Part shown: positions 16,032 through 25,333 of the stretch, piece after piece
Numbering within the stretch: position 1 is the first letter of the stretch
How the letters are laid out: each line of letters starts with the position of its first letter
From: Oceanisphaera pacifica
GTDB lineage: Bacteria; Pseudomonadota; Gammaproteobacteria; Enterobacterales; Aeromonadaceae
Direction: 5' to 3'
NCBI RefSeq assembly: GCF_017498065.1
Contig: NZ_JAGDFX010000003.1
Span: forward strand, 186,001-250,000
DNA length: 64,000 nucleotides
The notes under the pieces: generated by a model
Databases searched by the model: none
Seen by the model: the letters and a program-made list of their open reading frames with translations, nothing else
What the model was told of the DNA's origin: nothing
Translations under genes and position numbers: made by a program

Positions 16032-16721
16032 TTATTGAATCAGCCATAAATAAAGATGAAATAAGGGCGGCGCCAGTAGGGCGGTGGCAATGCCGCAGAC
16101 TACCATGGCCAGAGAAGCAAACGCCCCCTGTACTGCGCCCACTTCAGCCGCCGCCCCAGTGCCAATGGCATGGGCAGCGGCCCCCATGGCCAAACCTTGT
16201 GCTTCTGGGTGGGTCACACCGGCAAGTTTTAATAGCGGAAAGCCAATAATGGCACCCATCATACCTACTATAATAACCAAGCCTGCGGCAATCGCCGGAA
16301 TGCCCCCCATGGTCTCGCTTACACTCATGGCCAAGGGCGTGGTAATCGATTTAGTCGCAATAGAGGCCAATAGTTCAGGGCTTGCCTGTAATAAACCGCC
16401 AATCACTAAAGTGGTGCCCACTGAAATAAACACAGATAGCGAGCAACACAATACAATGGGCCACCATTGTTTGCGAATTTTGGCAGCCTGTTGATATAAA
16501 GGCAGGGCAAACGCCACCACGGCCAGTTCTAGTAGGTGCGTAAGGGGCTGGGTGCCGGTTTGGTAGTCGCTGCCATCTTGGCCGGTGAGCACTAATAAAG
16601 CGATAATTATTAACGCGGGCAGCATAATGGTGTTAATAAGCGGGCTTTTATAGTGTTGTGCCAGCTTTCTCACCGATAAATACAGCAGCAGTGTCAGAGG
16701 CGTAGCTAACCATACCATCAT
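16032..16721 (-). CDS. lrgB: LrgB/CidB family membrane protein
   Basis: A 229-residue protein with about six to seven membrane segments, including VSETMGGIPAIAAGLVIIVG and GMMGAIIGFPLLKLAGV, typical of LrgB/YohK. Family members act with LrgA in holin-like control of murein hydrolases or in transport of small carboxylates. The start overlaps the lrgA stop (4 bp), indicating coupled translation. Confidence 0.93.
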   Translation of the reverse strand: MMVWLATPLTLLLYLSVRKLAQHYKSPLINTIMLPALIIIALLVLTGQDGSDYQTGTQPLTHLLELAVVAFALPLYQQAAKIRKQWWPIVLCCSLSVFISVGTTLVIGGLLQASPELLASIATKSITTPLAMSVSETMGGIPAIAAGLVIIVGMMGAIIGFPLLKLAGVTHPEAQGLAMGAAAHAIGTGAAAEVGAVQGAFASLAMVVCGIATALLAPPLFHLYLWLIQ

Positions 16722-17083
16722 GCTTGCATCCTCTGATAAAGGCGGCCAACAACCAACAATATAAGCACTAAACCAATAAAAGCTGCGCTTAAGATCAGGC
16801 CTATCCCTTCGCTTAGTACATCCACATAGCCTAACAAGCCGGCAGCCACAGGAATAAATAAAATAGCCATATGGCGCAGTATTAGCTGGCCACTGTTATA
16901 TACCCAATTAAGGGGCAGCAGTTGAGTACTTAGCAGTATAAACAAAATAAATAAGCCTAAAATGCTGCCCGGAAAATCAAAAGGTAGCAGGCTGGCCATG
17001 CCATTTCCGGCTTGTAGGCAAGCCAGTAACACCATAAAGCCACGTAGTAATATAAAAGCAGAAGATTTATAAAGATTGAACAT
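16718..17083 (-). CDS. lrgA: LrgA/CidA family holin-like protein
   Basis: A 121-residue membrane protein with four hydrophobic segments. LPFDFPGSILGLFILFILL and the later FIPVAAGLLGYVDVL match the LrgA/CidA/YohJ family. It forms the partner of LrgB. The start lies inside the last codons of sbcB (17-bp overlap), so it depends on sbcB transcription and probably on its translation. Confidence 0.93.
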   Translation of the reverse strand: MFNLYKSSAFILLRGFMVLLACLQAGNGMASLLPFDFPGSILGLFILFILLSTQLLPLNWVYNSGQLILRHMAILFIPVAAGLLGYVDVLSEGIGLILSAAFIGLVLILLVVGRLYQRMQA

Positions 17084-18488
17084 AATGCGCTACCGCTTGT
17101 AATAAGGCCAATTTGGCTTCATCTTCTTGATGCGCCATTACTAATTGTTCTAAACGTTGCATATACGGCTCGGCCTGATTGGCGAGCTTGTCTTGGCAGT
17201 GTTGGCGCCAGCGCTGCCATTCTTGCTCGGTTAAGGTGTGAGGATAATTGCGCGCCCGGTAGCGAAACAGCATCTCGGGCAGGCGTTCATCATTAAATTG
17301 CAGCGGCATGTCTGCTAATGCCTCGGGTTTACTGGTGCGGATCATGTCCATGACCGCTTTATCGGCACTACCAAAAAATCCCCCTTCATATAGGGCACCG
17401 TCTACATCTGTAATGGGGGCAAAATCAGGGGCAATTTGATACAAAGCCACGACCTTTTCGCGGATCTCGGGGTGGCTGCGTAATAAATCTAGGCTTTTGC
17501 GGCACTGGGCACGATCAATACCCAGTTCATCGGCTCGCTGCTCGGTAAGGGCGCCAGCTTTAGCCAACACCGGGCATTTATTGATTTGTACTAGCTTAAC
17601 GGGCACCGGTAATTGCTCACCTAAATCGGCATGCTTGGTATATAAGTGCGTGTGTAATTGTTCGGGGCTGAGTTCAATTAATGGGGCGAGATCCATGCTT
17701 AAATTAACGCAAATTACCGCATTGGCATTGTCGGGGTGCCAAGCCAGTGGTGCAATCCAGCTGGCGCAGCCTTGCCAAGACGAAAACCGGCCCGACACAT
17801 GCACTAATGGCTGGCTATTCACCACATCAATCAGTGCTTTTACCTTGTGTTTATTTCTTAGTTCAAATAAATAATCAAACAATTTAGGCTGAGCTTGGCG
17901 CAGCAACTTCGCCACGGCAATGGTGGCTTTTACATCAGCCAAGGCATCGTGAGCGTCACCATGGTCAATGCCATTGGCTTGGGTGAGTTGCTCAAGCTTA
18001 AAGCTAGGTTTGCCGTCTTCATCGGTGGGCCACTGAATGCCCTCGGGGCGCAGAGCATAAAAGGCGCGCACCACGTCTAATAAGTCCCAACGCGAATTAC
18101 CTTGTTGCCAGCTGTAAGCATAGGCATCATAAAAGTTACGATACAGAGTAAAGCGGGTCACTTCATCGTCAAAACGAAGGTTGTTATAACCCAAAATACA
18201 GGTGTTAGGCAGGCTAAATTGATCGTGGATCTGGCGAATAAACTCGGCTTCACACACACCTTTTTGTTGCGCTGTTTGTGGGGTAATACCGGTAATTAAG
18301 GTGGCTTCCGGTGAGGGCAGATAATCGCTCGGCAACTGACAATACAGTTTTAGCGGCTCGCCAATTTCGTTTAACTCGGCATCGGTACGAATAGCGGCAA
18401 ACTGTACTGGCCTGTCATAGGCTGGATGAAGACCAGCGGTTTCGTAATCGTGAAACAAAAAACTGGGTGTTGCTGCAGACTGGCTCAT
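17067..18488 (-). CDS. sbcB: Exodeoxyribonuclease I
   Basis: A 473-residue single-strand 3'-5' exonuclease of the DEDDh family. FLFHDYETAG carries the first acidic pair and the C-terminal side has HDALADVKAT with the catalytic His and Asp. Length and the GYNNLRFDDEVTRF segment match E. coli ExoI. It acts in recombination and mismatch repair clean-up. It is the first gene of a minus-strand operon with lrgAB and cdd, an unusual set of partners. Confidence 0.95.
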   Translation of the reverse strand: MSQSAATPSFLFHDYETAGLHPAYDRPVQFAAIRTDAELNEIGEPLKLYCQLPSDYLPSPEATLITGITPQTAQQKGVCEAEFIRQIHDQFSLPNTCILGYNNLRFDDEVTRFTLYRNFYDAYAYSWQQGNSRWDLLDVVRAFYALRPEGIQWPTDEDGKPSFKLEQLTQANGIDHGDAHDALADVKATIAVAKLLRQAQPKLFDYLFELRNKHKVKALIDVVNSQPLVHVSGRFSSWQGCASWIAPLAWHPDNANAVICVNLSMDLAPLIELSPEQLHTHLYTKHADLGEQLPVPVKLVQINKCPVLAKAGALTEQRADELGIDRAQCRKSLDLLRSHPEIREKVVALYQIAPDFAPITDVDGALYEGGFFGSADKAVMDMIRTSKPEALADMPLQFNDERLPEMLFRYRARNYPHTLTEQEWQRWRQHCQDKLANQAEPYMQRLEQLVMAHQEDEAKLALLQAVAHYVQSL

Positions 18489-18609
18489 GATTATGGGTCT
18501 TTTTACAGTGGGCCAAGCGTAAACAAATTAATTACCTTGGCCAATAAAAGAGATTACCTATAAGAGTATCATGTTGAAAAAGCAGCGGTAAGAGGGGGAG
18601 AGACACTAT

Positions 18610-18624
18610 CAGCACCTGGTGCTG
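18610..18624. promoter_or_regulatory. Perfect inverted repeat upstream of the RND efflux operon
   Basis: CAGCACC-T-GGTGCTG lies about 100 bp upstream of the adaptor gene and about 120 bp upstream of the divergent sbcB. It is a plausible operator for a dimeric regulator, but no regulator gene is adjacent, so the role is inferred. Confidence 0.35.
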
Positions 18625-18725
18625 TATCTCGCCACACTTTGTCACAGGTTAATGCTTTACAGACATAGTTTAGAGAAATTAAACAGGTAAACTAAGCCAA
18701 GCTTAGAAAAAGGAATAACAAAAGC

Positions 18726-19805
18726 ATGCTTAATAACAAAAAATCGGTATGGCTTAACGTCGGTTTGTGGGTGTTAGTTGCACTTATGCCTGTATCTGTG
18801 TTCGCACAACGTAGCGCTGTGGTTACTACTGTGCGGGTTGCCGAACAGCCCATTGCTGCCAAAGTAGAACTTATTGGTACCCTAAAGGCCAATCAGCAAG
18901 TGGCCATTGCCCCCCAAGTGAGCGCCCGTGTCACTCAAGTGCATTTTTCGCCGGGGGTAAAAGTTAAAAAAGATCAGTTGTTATTAAGCTTAGATGACAG
19001 AGCCGCCCAAGCTGTGGTGCGTGAAGCCCAAGCGGTAAAACAAGATGCGGTGCGCATTCTAAAAAACTATCAACAGCTGTTTACTCGAAAAGCCGTTACC
19101 CAAACTGAGTTAGAAGGCCAAGAAGCGGCAGTGGCCATGGCGGATGCTAAGTTGGCGGCAGCGAGAGTGGCAGCCGATCATTTAACGCTGCGCGCACCTT
19201 TTGCCGGGGTAATGGGCTTAAGTGATGTAGCACCCGGAATGCTGCTATCGGCCAATAGCCCGATTGCCGACTTGCAAGATAACAGCCAGTTAAAGTTAGA
19301 TTTAGCCATACCCGAAAAGTACTTTGGCCAATTAAAGGTGGGCGAGCAATTAACCGCCTTCACTCAAGCTTATGGTGAGCAAGCATTTACCGGTAAACTC
19401 ACTGTGATTGCCCCCAGTATTAACAGCAACACGCTAAATGGCAAAGCACGGCTAATTTTTGATAACAGCACACAACTATTAGTGCCAGGCATGTTAATGC
19501 GAGTGCAGCTGCAGGTGTCTAACAGCACCCAAATGGTGATTCCTACCCAAAGCTTGTTGTATGCCGGCCAGCAACGCTATGTGTATGTAGTAAATGAAGA
19601 AGGTAAAGTGAGCCGTCGTAATGTGAGTATTGGTCGTAACTTAGGCGCACTTGTCACTATTACCGACGGCTTAGCTGTGGGCGAGCTGGTGGTGAATAAA
19701 GGTACCGTTAAAGTGCGAGAGGGCAGCCAAGTTGAAGTATTAGATACCCCCACTACAGATAAAACAGCCGCTAAGCAGGCAGAGGTAACCCATGAAGCTC
19801 TCTGA
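18726..19805 (+). CDS. RND efflux periplasmic adaptor (membrane fusion protein)
   Basis: A 359-residue adaptor with an N-terminal hydrophobic export signal (WLNVGLWVLVALMPVSVFAQ). The lipoyl/barrel-sandwich domain has VAIAPQVSARVTQVHFSPG near residue 60 and RAPFAGVMGLSDVAPGMLL near 160, with an alpha-hairpin between them. A C-terminal beta-barrel and membrane-proximal domain follow. It links the inner membrane pump encoded next to an outer membrane channel that is not encoded here. AAAAGGAATAAC precedes the start. The stop overlaps the pump gene start by 14 bp. Confidence 0.93.
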   Translation: MLNNKKSVWLNVGLWVLVALMPVSVFAQRSAVVTTVRVAEQPIAAKVELIGTLKANQQVAIAPQVSARVTQVHFSPGVKVKKDQLLLSLDDRAAQAVVREAQAVKQDAVRILKNYQQLFTRKAVTQTELEGQEAAVAMADAKLAAARVAADHLTLRAPFAGVMGLSDVAPGMLLSANSPIADLQDNSQLKLDLAIPEKYFGQLKVGEQLTAFTQAYGEQAFTGKLTVIAPSINSNTLNGKARLIFDNSTQLLVPGMLMRVQLQVSNSTQMVIPTQSLLYAGQQRYVYVVNEEGKVSRRNVSIGRNLGALVTITDGLAVGELVVNKGTVKVREGSQVEVLDTPTTDKTAAKQAEVTHEAL

Positions 19806-22800
19806 TCTGTCGATAGCCCGGCCAGTATTAGCCACGGTACTGAGTTTAATGTTGTGCGTGTTTGGGGTGATCTCTTTTATTGAGCTGCCGCTGCGTGAAA
19901 TGCCCGACACCACCTCACCTGTGGTCACAGTACGCACGACTTACAGTGGTGCCAGTGCCAGCGTATTAGAAGTAAAAGTCACTAAGCGTTTAGAGGATGA
20001 GTTATCCGGCATTAGCGATGTAAAATATATCAGCTCAAGCACCCGAGATGGCAGTTCAAGCATTACCATTGAATTTGATCCCGCCCGCGATCTCGACAGT
20101 GCCGCCAGTGATGTGCGAGAAGCGGTGGCACGGGCCTCACGCAAGTTACCTGACGAGGCCGACGCCCCCATTGTCACCAAAGATACGGGGCGTAACGATG
20201 TGGTGCTGTGGGCCACATTGCGCTCAACCGGCATGTCGCCTTTGGCGATGGGCGACTATGCCGAAAATGTGTTAGCCGATAGATTTAGCCTGCTCGATGG
20301 CGTGAGCTCGGTGATAGTGGGTGGACGCAAAGAGCGGGTGATGAATGTACGGCTCGACGCTGCCGCTATGGCTGCGCGGGGCGTGACGGTGTCAGATATT
20401 CGCGCCGCATTGCATTCACAAAACGTAGAGTTACCTGCAGGCGTGTTAGAAAATAGCCAGCAAAACTACGCGGCGCGCATTCAGCGTAATTACGATCAAG
20501 CCATTAACTTTCAACGATTAAGCATTCGCCGTCTCGACTCCAATACGCGGGTGTATTTATCAGATGTGGCCGAGGTGTGGGAGGGCGAAAAGCCCGAAGA
20601 TACCTTGTTTCGCTCTAATGGCCAAAACGTGGTGGGGCTGGGCATTGTTAAGCAAAGTCAGGCCAACACCCTAGATGTGGTGAATGAAGTTAAACAAGCC
20701 ATTCGTGCCCAACAAGCGTTTTTGCCCGATGGCGCAGAGCTTACCTGGACTTACGACAGCTCGGTATTTATCGATAATGCCATTAGCGAGGTCTATCAAA
20801 CTCTAATGATCACCGTTGGTTTAGTGGTGTTGGTGATTTATATCTTTTTAGGGCAGGTACGCGCCACCTTAATTCCGGCCATTACCGTGCCCGTGTCTTT
20901 AATTAGCGCCTTTATGGCGGCCTATGCGCTGGGCTACTCGGTGAACCTCATTACCCTAATGGCATTAATTATGGCCATAGGTTTGGTGGTAGATGATGCC
21001 ATAGTGGTGCTAGAAAATATTTATCATCATTTAGAGCGGGGCCGCTCGCCGTTAGCTGCGGCCTATTATGGTACTCGTGAGGTAGGCTTTGCGGTGATTG
21101 CCACTACTCTTACCTTGGTGGCGGTATTTGTGCCCATCATCTTTATGGGCGGTATTATTGGCCGTATTTTTACCGAGTTTGCGGTCTTATTATCCGCCGC
21201 TGTGGTGTTTTCATCCATAGTGGCACTCACCTTAAGCCCAGTCATGAGCTTTAAGGTATTAAAGCCCCATCAAGCACCGACTCGATTAGCTCAGCGTTTT
21301 AACCAAGGTTTTGCCAAGCTAGAGCTGATGTATAAAGGCTTACTTAATAAAGGCATTACACGCCCTTGGTGGGCGCCTGTGATCATAGTGGCAGCCTTAG
21401 CATTTACGGCTTGGTTATTAACACAAGTGCCGCAAAGCCTGACCCCTAAAGAAGACAGAGGCGCTATTTTTGTGTTGGTGCGCGGCGCCGAAGGCGCAAG
21501 CTTTGAGCGCATGAGCGAGGCCATGAACGAGATAGAGCAGCAATTAACGCCGCTAAGAGCAGAGGGCATAGCCACTAATTTAACGGTGCGCACCCCAGGC
21601 TTTGGCGGTGGTGTGAATAGTGGCTTGGTGATCATCAGTTTAGAAAAATGGAATAAACGTAGCGTATCGGCGGCACAAGTGGTGGGACGCATTCGTGGCA
21701 TGACCCGTCATATTGCCGATGTATTAGTGATCCCTATTTTGCCGTCATCCATTCGGGGTGGCTCTAGCTCGCCGGTGGAATTTGTGATTGGTGGCAGCGA
21801 TTATGATGAGCTTTATCAGTGGGCAGAGCAGTTAAAAACCTTAGCCCAAGATAACCCGGGCTTAAGTGATTTAGATCTCGACTATGCGCAAACCAAGCCT
21901 GAATTATTGGTGGATGTCGATCAAGCCCGTGCAGCCAAACTGGGCATTTCGGTGACCGAGGTTGCCGATAGCTTAAATGTGATGCTGGGAGGGCAGGCGA
22001 TTACCACTTACGAGCGCCAAGGCGATGAATACGATGTGTACTTAAAAGGCCAACAAGATAAGTTTCGCCAGCTCAGTGATATAGGAAGTATTTATATGCG
22101 CGGGGCCGATGGCGCGCTTATTTCCCTCGATAACCTAGTGCAATTGACCGAGCAAGGCGCGTCGCCCTCGCTTAATCACTACAACCGTAAAAAAGCCATT
22201 ACCCTAAGCGCCAACCTAGTGGGCAGTTATAGCCTAGGCGAAGCCCTCGACTATCTGGATCAACAAGTGCGTGAACATCTACCCGAACATGCCATTGTTG
22301 ATTACAAAGGGGAGTCGCTGGAATATAAAAATAACCAAAGCGATATTCTATTTGTGTTTGGATTAGCACTGTTGGTAGTCTTTTTAATATTAGCCGCGCA
22401 ATTTGAAAGCTTTGTGCATCCCTTTATTGTATTGCTTACCGTCCCTTTGGGCTTGGTCGGCGGCTTGTTGGGCTTATATTTAGTGGGCATGAGCTTAAAT
22501 GCTTATAGCCAAATAGCCATGGTGATGTTAATTGGCTTGGTGACTAAAAATGGTATTTTAATTGTCGAGTTTGCCAACCAATTGCGCGACCGTGGCATGG
22601 CCTTTAATGAGGCAGTGATAGAAGGGGCGGCAAGACGGTTACGGCCGATTTTAATGACCGCTTTTACCACTATTATTGGTGCTATTCCGCTAATATTAGC
22701 CAGTGGTGCTGGCGCTGAAAGTCGTCAAGCCGTGGGGGTAGTGGTATTCACCGGCGTCAGTCTGGCGACCTTACTCACGCTCTTTATGGTACCCGCTATG

Positions 22801-22884
22801 TACCGGTTACTGGCGCGCAATACCCAATCTCCCGAGCACCAACAACGCCGACTAGCAAAAGCGTTAGAGGAAGGGTCGAAGTGA
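19792..22884 (+). CDS. RND efflux pump inner membrane permease (AcrB/MexF class)
   Basis: A 1030-residue HAE1-type pump with twelve membrane segments and two large periplasmic loops. MALIMAIGLVVDDAIVVLEN carries the proton-relay Asp pair of TM4. LPPR-like periplasmic and docking regions follow, and GLVTKNGILIVEFANQLRD is in the second half. It exports drugs or metabolites by proton antiport. No TolC-like gene follows, so it probably shares a chromosomal outer membrane channel. The specific substrate cannot be read from sequence; closest in style to the VexD/VexH or MexI types. Confidence 0.94.
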   Translation: MKLSDLSIARPVLATVLSLMLCVFGVISFIELPLREMPDTTSPVVTVRTTYSGASASVLEVKVTKRLEDELSGISDVKYISSSTRDGSSSITIEFDPARDLDSAASDVREAVARASRKLPDEADAPIVTKDTGRNDVVLWATLRSTGMSPLAMGDYAENVLADRFSLLDGVSSVIVGGRKERVMNVRLDAAAMAARGVTVSDIRAALHSQNVELPAGVLENSQQNYAARIQRNYDQAINFQRLSIRRLDSNTRVYLSDVAEVWEGEKPEDTLFRSNGQNVVGLGIVKQSQANTLDVVNEVKQAIRAQQAFLPDGAELTWTYDSSVFIDNAISEVYQTLMITVGLVVLVIYIFLGQVRATLIPAITVPVSLISAFMAAYALGYSVNLITLMALIMAIGLVVDDAIVVLENIYHHLERGRSPLAAAYYGTREVGFAVIATTLTLVAVFVPIIFMGGIIGRIFTEFAVLLSAAVVFSSIVALTLSPVMSFKVLKPHQAPTRLAQRFNQGFAKLELMYKGLLNKGITRPWWAPVIIVAALAFTAWLLTQVPQSLTPKEDRGAIFVLVRGAEGASFERMSEAMNEIEQQLTPLRAEGIATNLTVRTPGFGGGVNSGLVIISLEKWNKRSVSAAQVVGRIRGMTRHIADVLVIPILPSSIRGGSSSPVEFVIGGSDYDELYQWAEQLKTLAQDNPGLSDLDLDYAQTKPELLVDVDQARAAKLGISVTEVADSLNVMLGGQAITTYERQGDEYDVYLKGQQDKFRQLSDIGSIYMRGADGALISLDNLVQLTEQGASPSLNHYNRKKAITLSANLVGSYSLGEALDYLDQQVREHLPEHAIVDYKGESLEYKNNQSDILFVFGLALLVVFLILAAQFESFVHPFIVLLTVPLGLVGGLLGLYLVGMSLNAYSQIAMVMLIGLVTKNGILIVEFANQLRDRGMAFNEAVIEGAARRLRPILMTAFTTIIGAIPLILASGAGAESRQAVGVVVFTGVSLATLLTLFMVPAMYRLLARNTQSPEHQQRRLAKALEEGSK

Positions 22885-23256
22885 TAGCTGTCAGCCGTAA
22901 GCGGTCAGCTTTCAGTTAAAGAAAATACAACCGAGTGTAGGGGCGAATTCATTCGACCGATCGATTTTAAGCCGTGCCACCATTTTTGTGCGAATAAATT
23001 CGCCCCTACAAAAAGCCAGAGCCACCCTTTGGTCATTGCGAGGAGTGCAATGACGGCCGAAGTGTCAGCTGTCAGCCGTCAGCTTTCAGTTAAAGAAAAA
23101 TACAACCGAGTGTAGGGTCGAATTCATTCGACCAAAAGAGCGCGGTACGCTTTACGCCGTAAGAAAAATCTAAACACGGTTTTGTTTTTCGTGCAGCGGT
23201 CAGCGTACGGCTGCATGTTTGTCTTTAGCTGATGGCTGACAGCTGACAGCTCACAG
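22885..23256 (+). repeat. Intergenic mosaic of dispersed repeats
   Basis: No gene is visible. Two copies of the unit running from the CAGCCGTAAGCGGTCAGC/CAGCCGTCAGC start through TTCAGTTAAAGAAAATACAACC to a GGTCGAATTCATTCGACC-like palindrome flank a truncated GTCATTGCGAGGAGTGCAATGAC element (23032-23054). GGCGAATAAATTCGCC-type palindromes and TACGCTTTACGCC units are also present. The gap separates the convergent RND and lpxM genes. Confidence 0.85.
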
Positions 23257-24258
23257 CTATCCCTTCCCTCTTATCTTACGAATGCCGGCCTCGTAACGGC
23301 CCTCGTCGCTGTCTACTTGGGTTTGAAAGTACTTTAAAAACCACATGTATTGCTCGGGCCAGTCGCCTAATAACGCCTCAATTTCTGCGTTCATAGCACG
23401 GGTGTCGCCCATTAAATCGGCGCTGGGGTAGGGGGCCATAACCGGGCGTAATATTAACTCGTAGCGGTGTTGCTTGGTGTTATAAACACTGAGCACGGGT
23501 ATCACTTTGGCACCGGTTAGCTTCACCAGCTTAGGCAAGGCCGGCAGCGTGGCTTTTAACTCGGCAAAAAAAGGCACAAATAAGCTGGCTTCGCGGCCGT
23601 GATCTTGGTCGGGCAAGTAAAAGAAGTGCTTGCCACTTTTAATGGTTTTAATGACCGCTTTAATGCCTGCATCTCGCTCATAAACAATGCCATTAAAACG
23701 GGCACGCTGGCGATTGATAAACCAGTCAAATACCTCATTTTTTGCACTGTGCATCATGGTGCACATGGGCAAACCTAAAGACGTAAGATACAAACCCCCT
23801 GCATCAATTGCCCATGTATGAGGGATCATAAAGATAATTTTTTCATCGTTGGCTAAACAGGCATCTATATGCTCTTGGCCATGCACCACAAAGCGGTTTT
23901 GCAAATAATTTGCACTGCGCGCCGTCCATTCGCCATAGCCCATAAAGGTCATTAACCCGGCGCGAATAGATTGCGCCAGCATAGTGTTTACCTCGTCAGG
24001 CGATAGCTCAGGAAAACACAGCTCAATATTGGTGCGAGCAATATAACAAGGCTTTTTAGCAAAGCGCATCAATAAGGGGGTAAAAGCCCCAGCAAAAGCA
24101 TCGCGCACGCGCACTGGCAACCAAGCCAGTAACCAAAGCGCGGCAATGGCGAGCCAAGTTAGCCAGTATTTAGGGTGTAAATAATGGCGCTTAAAGCTCA
24201 GGTCATAAACGGGGTCGGCCACAGACACAAGAAGATCCTTTTTAGAATTAGACGGCAA
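23257..24258 (-). CDS. lpxM: Lipid A late acyltransferase (LpxM/MsbB type)
   Basis: A 333-residue inner membrane acyltransferase of the LpxL/LpxM family. The catalytic HX4D motif is MIPHTWAIDAGG (about residue 145). An N-terminal hydrophobic anchor WLTWLAIAALWLLAWLP precedes it, and the LPDQDHGREASLFVPFF segment is typical. It would add the secondary acyl chain to Kdo2-lipid IVA derivatives. Assignment to LpxM rather than LpxL rests on overall resemblance and is less certain. It lies 53 bp downstream of the DUF3025 gene in the same direction. Confidence 0.88.
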   Translation of the reverse strand: MPSNSKKDLLVSVADPVYDLSFKRHYLHPKYWLTWLAIAALWLLAWLPVRVRDAFAGAFTPLLMRFAKKPCYIARTNIELCFPELSPDEVNTMLAQSIRAGLMTFMGYGEWTARSANYLQNRFVVHGQEHIDACLANDEKIIFMIPHTWAIDAGGLYLTSLGLPMCTMMHSAKNEVFDWFINRQRARFNGIVYERDAGIKAVIKTIKSGKHFFYLPDQDHGREASLFVPFFAELKATLPALPKLVKLTGAKVIPVLSVYNTKQHRYELILRPVMAPYPSADLMGDTRAMNAEIEALLGDWPEQYMWFLKYFQTQVDSDEGRYEAGIRKIRGKG

Positions 24259-24310
24259 GTGTAAGAAAAAAAACGTAAAAAATCATTAAACCTAGCCCTA
24301 AAGTATACTG

Positions 24311-25078
24311 CTAGCGACGGCGAGGGCGAAAATACTGGGTGTTTTGGTAAAAAGTGAAATCTTCGTTATCTGGCCACCAGTTTGGTATGCCCAGCATGGG
24401 CAAAGGGCGCAGGGGTTTGTGTTGATCAAACAACGCATTGTTTTCAAGTTCAGCTGCCAATTGTACATCCAATAAGGCATAGCGTTCGGCCAGGGGGCGC
24501 TTAAAAAAATCGGCGGGCATTTCAACGACCACACATTTTGCTGTCATACCAACAAAAGGAGTCAGCGCTTGTTCATACAATGCATGGCCAAAAATAAACG
24601 GCTGCCAATCGTGTCCCCAGCGTGTGCGCTCATCAATAAAAAGTTGTTGCCAATTATGCGCAACCAGCAGTTCGCTCATCTGCGCTTTATGGGTAACGGC
24701 TAACACCATGCCACATTCATCAAAATGGGTAATACGATCACGCCGTGGCGTGCGCCGCAGGCCTTGTGCATGAATATCGGCCATATGTAAGCGATTTAGT
24801 AAGGCTTTAGTATTGGGAAATAACGCCCAAATAACAGCACCAAAAAAATCATGCCAATTAGCCGCTCGGGTGGGCACTAACCCCTGATCGACCGCTTGTT
24901 CGTAATAGCAATTAAGCGCCACAAAGTCGTTATCATCAATAAAGCGAACCGGCAGCTTGGCACCCAAGGTGTGGTTTAGCTGATCCACGCTTGGCCAATG
25001 ATCCCAGTCGATGTGTATTAAGCCCGTTAATTGGCCCAATACGGCATTACGCTGAGTCACCTTTGCATCCCAATCCAT
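24311..25078 (-). CDS. DUF3025 domain-containing protein
   Basis: A 255-residue soluble protein from ATG 25078 (MDWDAKVTQRNAVLG). The DUF3025 signature is DHWPSVDQLNHTLGA near the start, followed by NWHDFFGAVIWALFPNTKALLN and a RDRITHFDECGMVLAVT segment. The function is unknown. A TTG at 25153 would add 25 residues with no family similarity, and its region lies next to the terminator of the NSS operon, so I prefer the ATG. It is probably co-transcribed with lpxM. Confidence 0.85.
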   Translation of the reverse strand: MDWDAKVTQRNAVLGQLTGLIHIDWDHWPSVDQLNHTLGAKLPVRFIDDNDFVALNCYYEQAVDQGLVPTRAANWHDFFGAVIWALFPNTKALLNRLHMADIHAQGLRRTPRRDRITHFDECGMVLAVTHKAQMSELLVAHNWQQLFIDERTRWGHDWQPFIFGHALYEQALTPFVGMTAKCVVVEMPADFFKRPLAERYALLDVQLAAELENNALFDQHKPLRPLPMLGIPNWWPDNEDFTFYQNTQYFRPRRR

Positions 25079-25161
25079 CTTTAGTATCCGTTTAAACCTC
25101 ACAAAGGCGGCAAGCATAGCGCACCAGAGGGGTAAGCTAAAGACACGCGCCAAACTGGCAT

Positions 25162-25196
25162 AAAAAAAGCCAACCTAGCATGGCTTAGGTTGGCTT
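25162..25196 (-). terminator. Intrinsic terminator of the NSS-metS operon
   Basis: On the minus strand an 11-bp stem (AAGCCAACCTA with TAGGTTGGCTT, 8-nt loop) runs into seven T residues, 36 bp after the metS stop. This is a strong textbook intrinsic terminator. Confidence 0.85.
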
Positions 25197-25231
25197 ATAT
25201 TTGCACTTAATATTGCCGCAATGCGGCGTTA

Positions 25232-25333
25232 TTAGCTTTTACTGGTCTTCATGGCTAAGCGAATACACAAGACGGCACCGCCCCACGTTAGTCCTAAGCC
25301 TACCAATAGCATGATAATGGCACCAAGGCTCAT
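25232..25333 (-). CDS. metS: MetS family NSS transporter small subunit
   Basis: A 33-residue single-pass membrane peptide starting MSLGAIIMLLVGLGLTWGGA and ending with a basic tail (RLAMKTSKS). GCAGGAGAGCAAAAT precedes the ATG. Its start overlaps the stop of the large NSS transporter gene as ATGA (25330-25333). This size, position and sequence match MetS, the small subunit of MetP/MetS methionine and alanine importers in Corynebacterium and of many gammaproteobacterial NSS transporters. It likely helps assemble or activate the transporter. Confidence 0.88.
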   Translation of the reverse strand: MSLGAIIMLLVGLGLTWGGAVLCIRLAMKTSKS

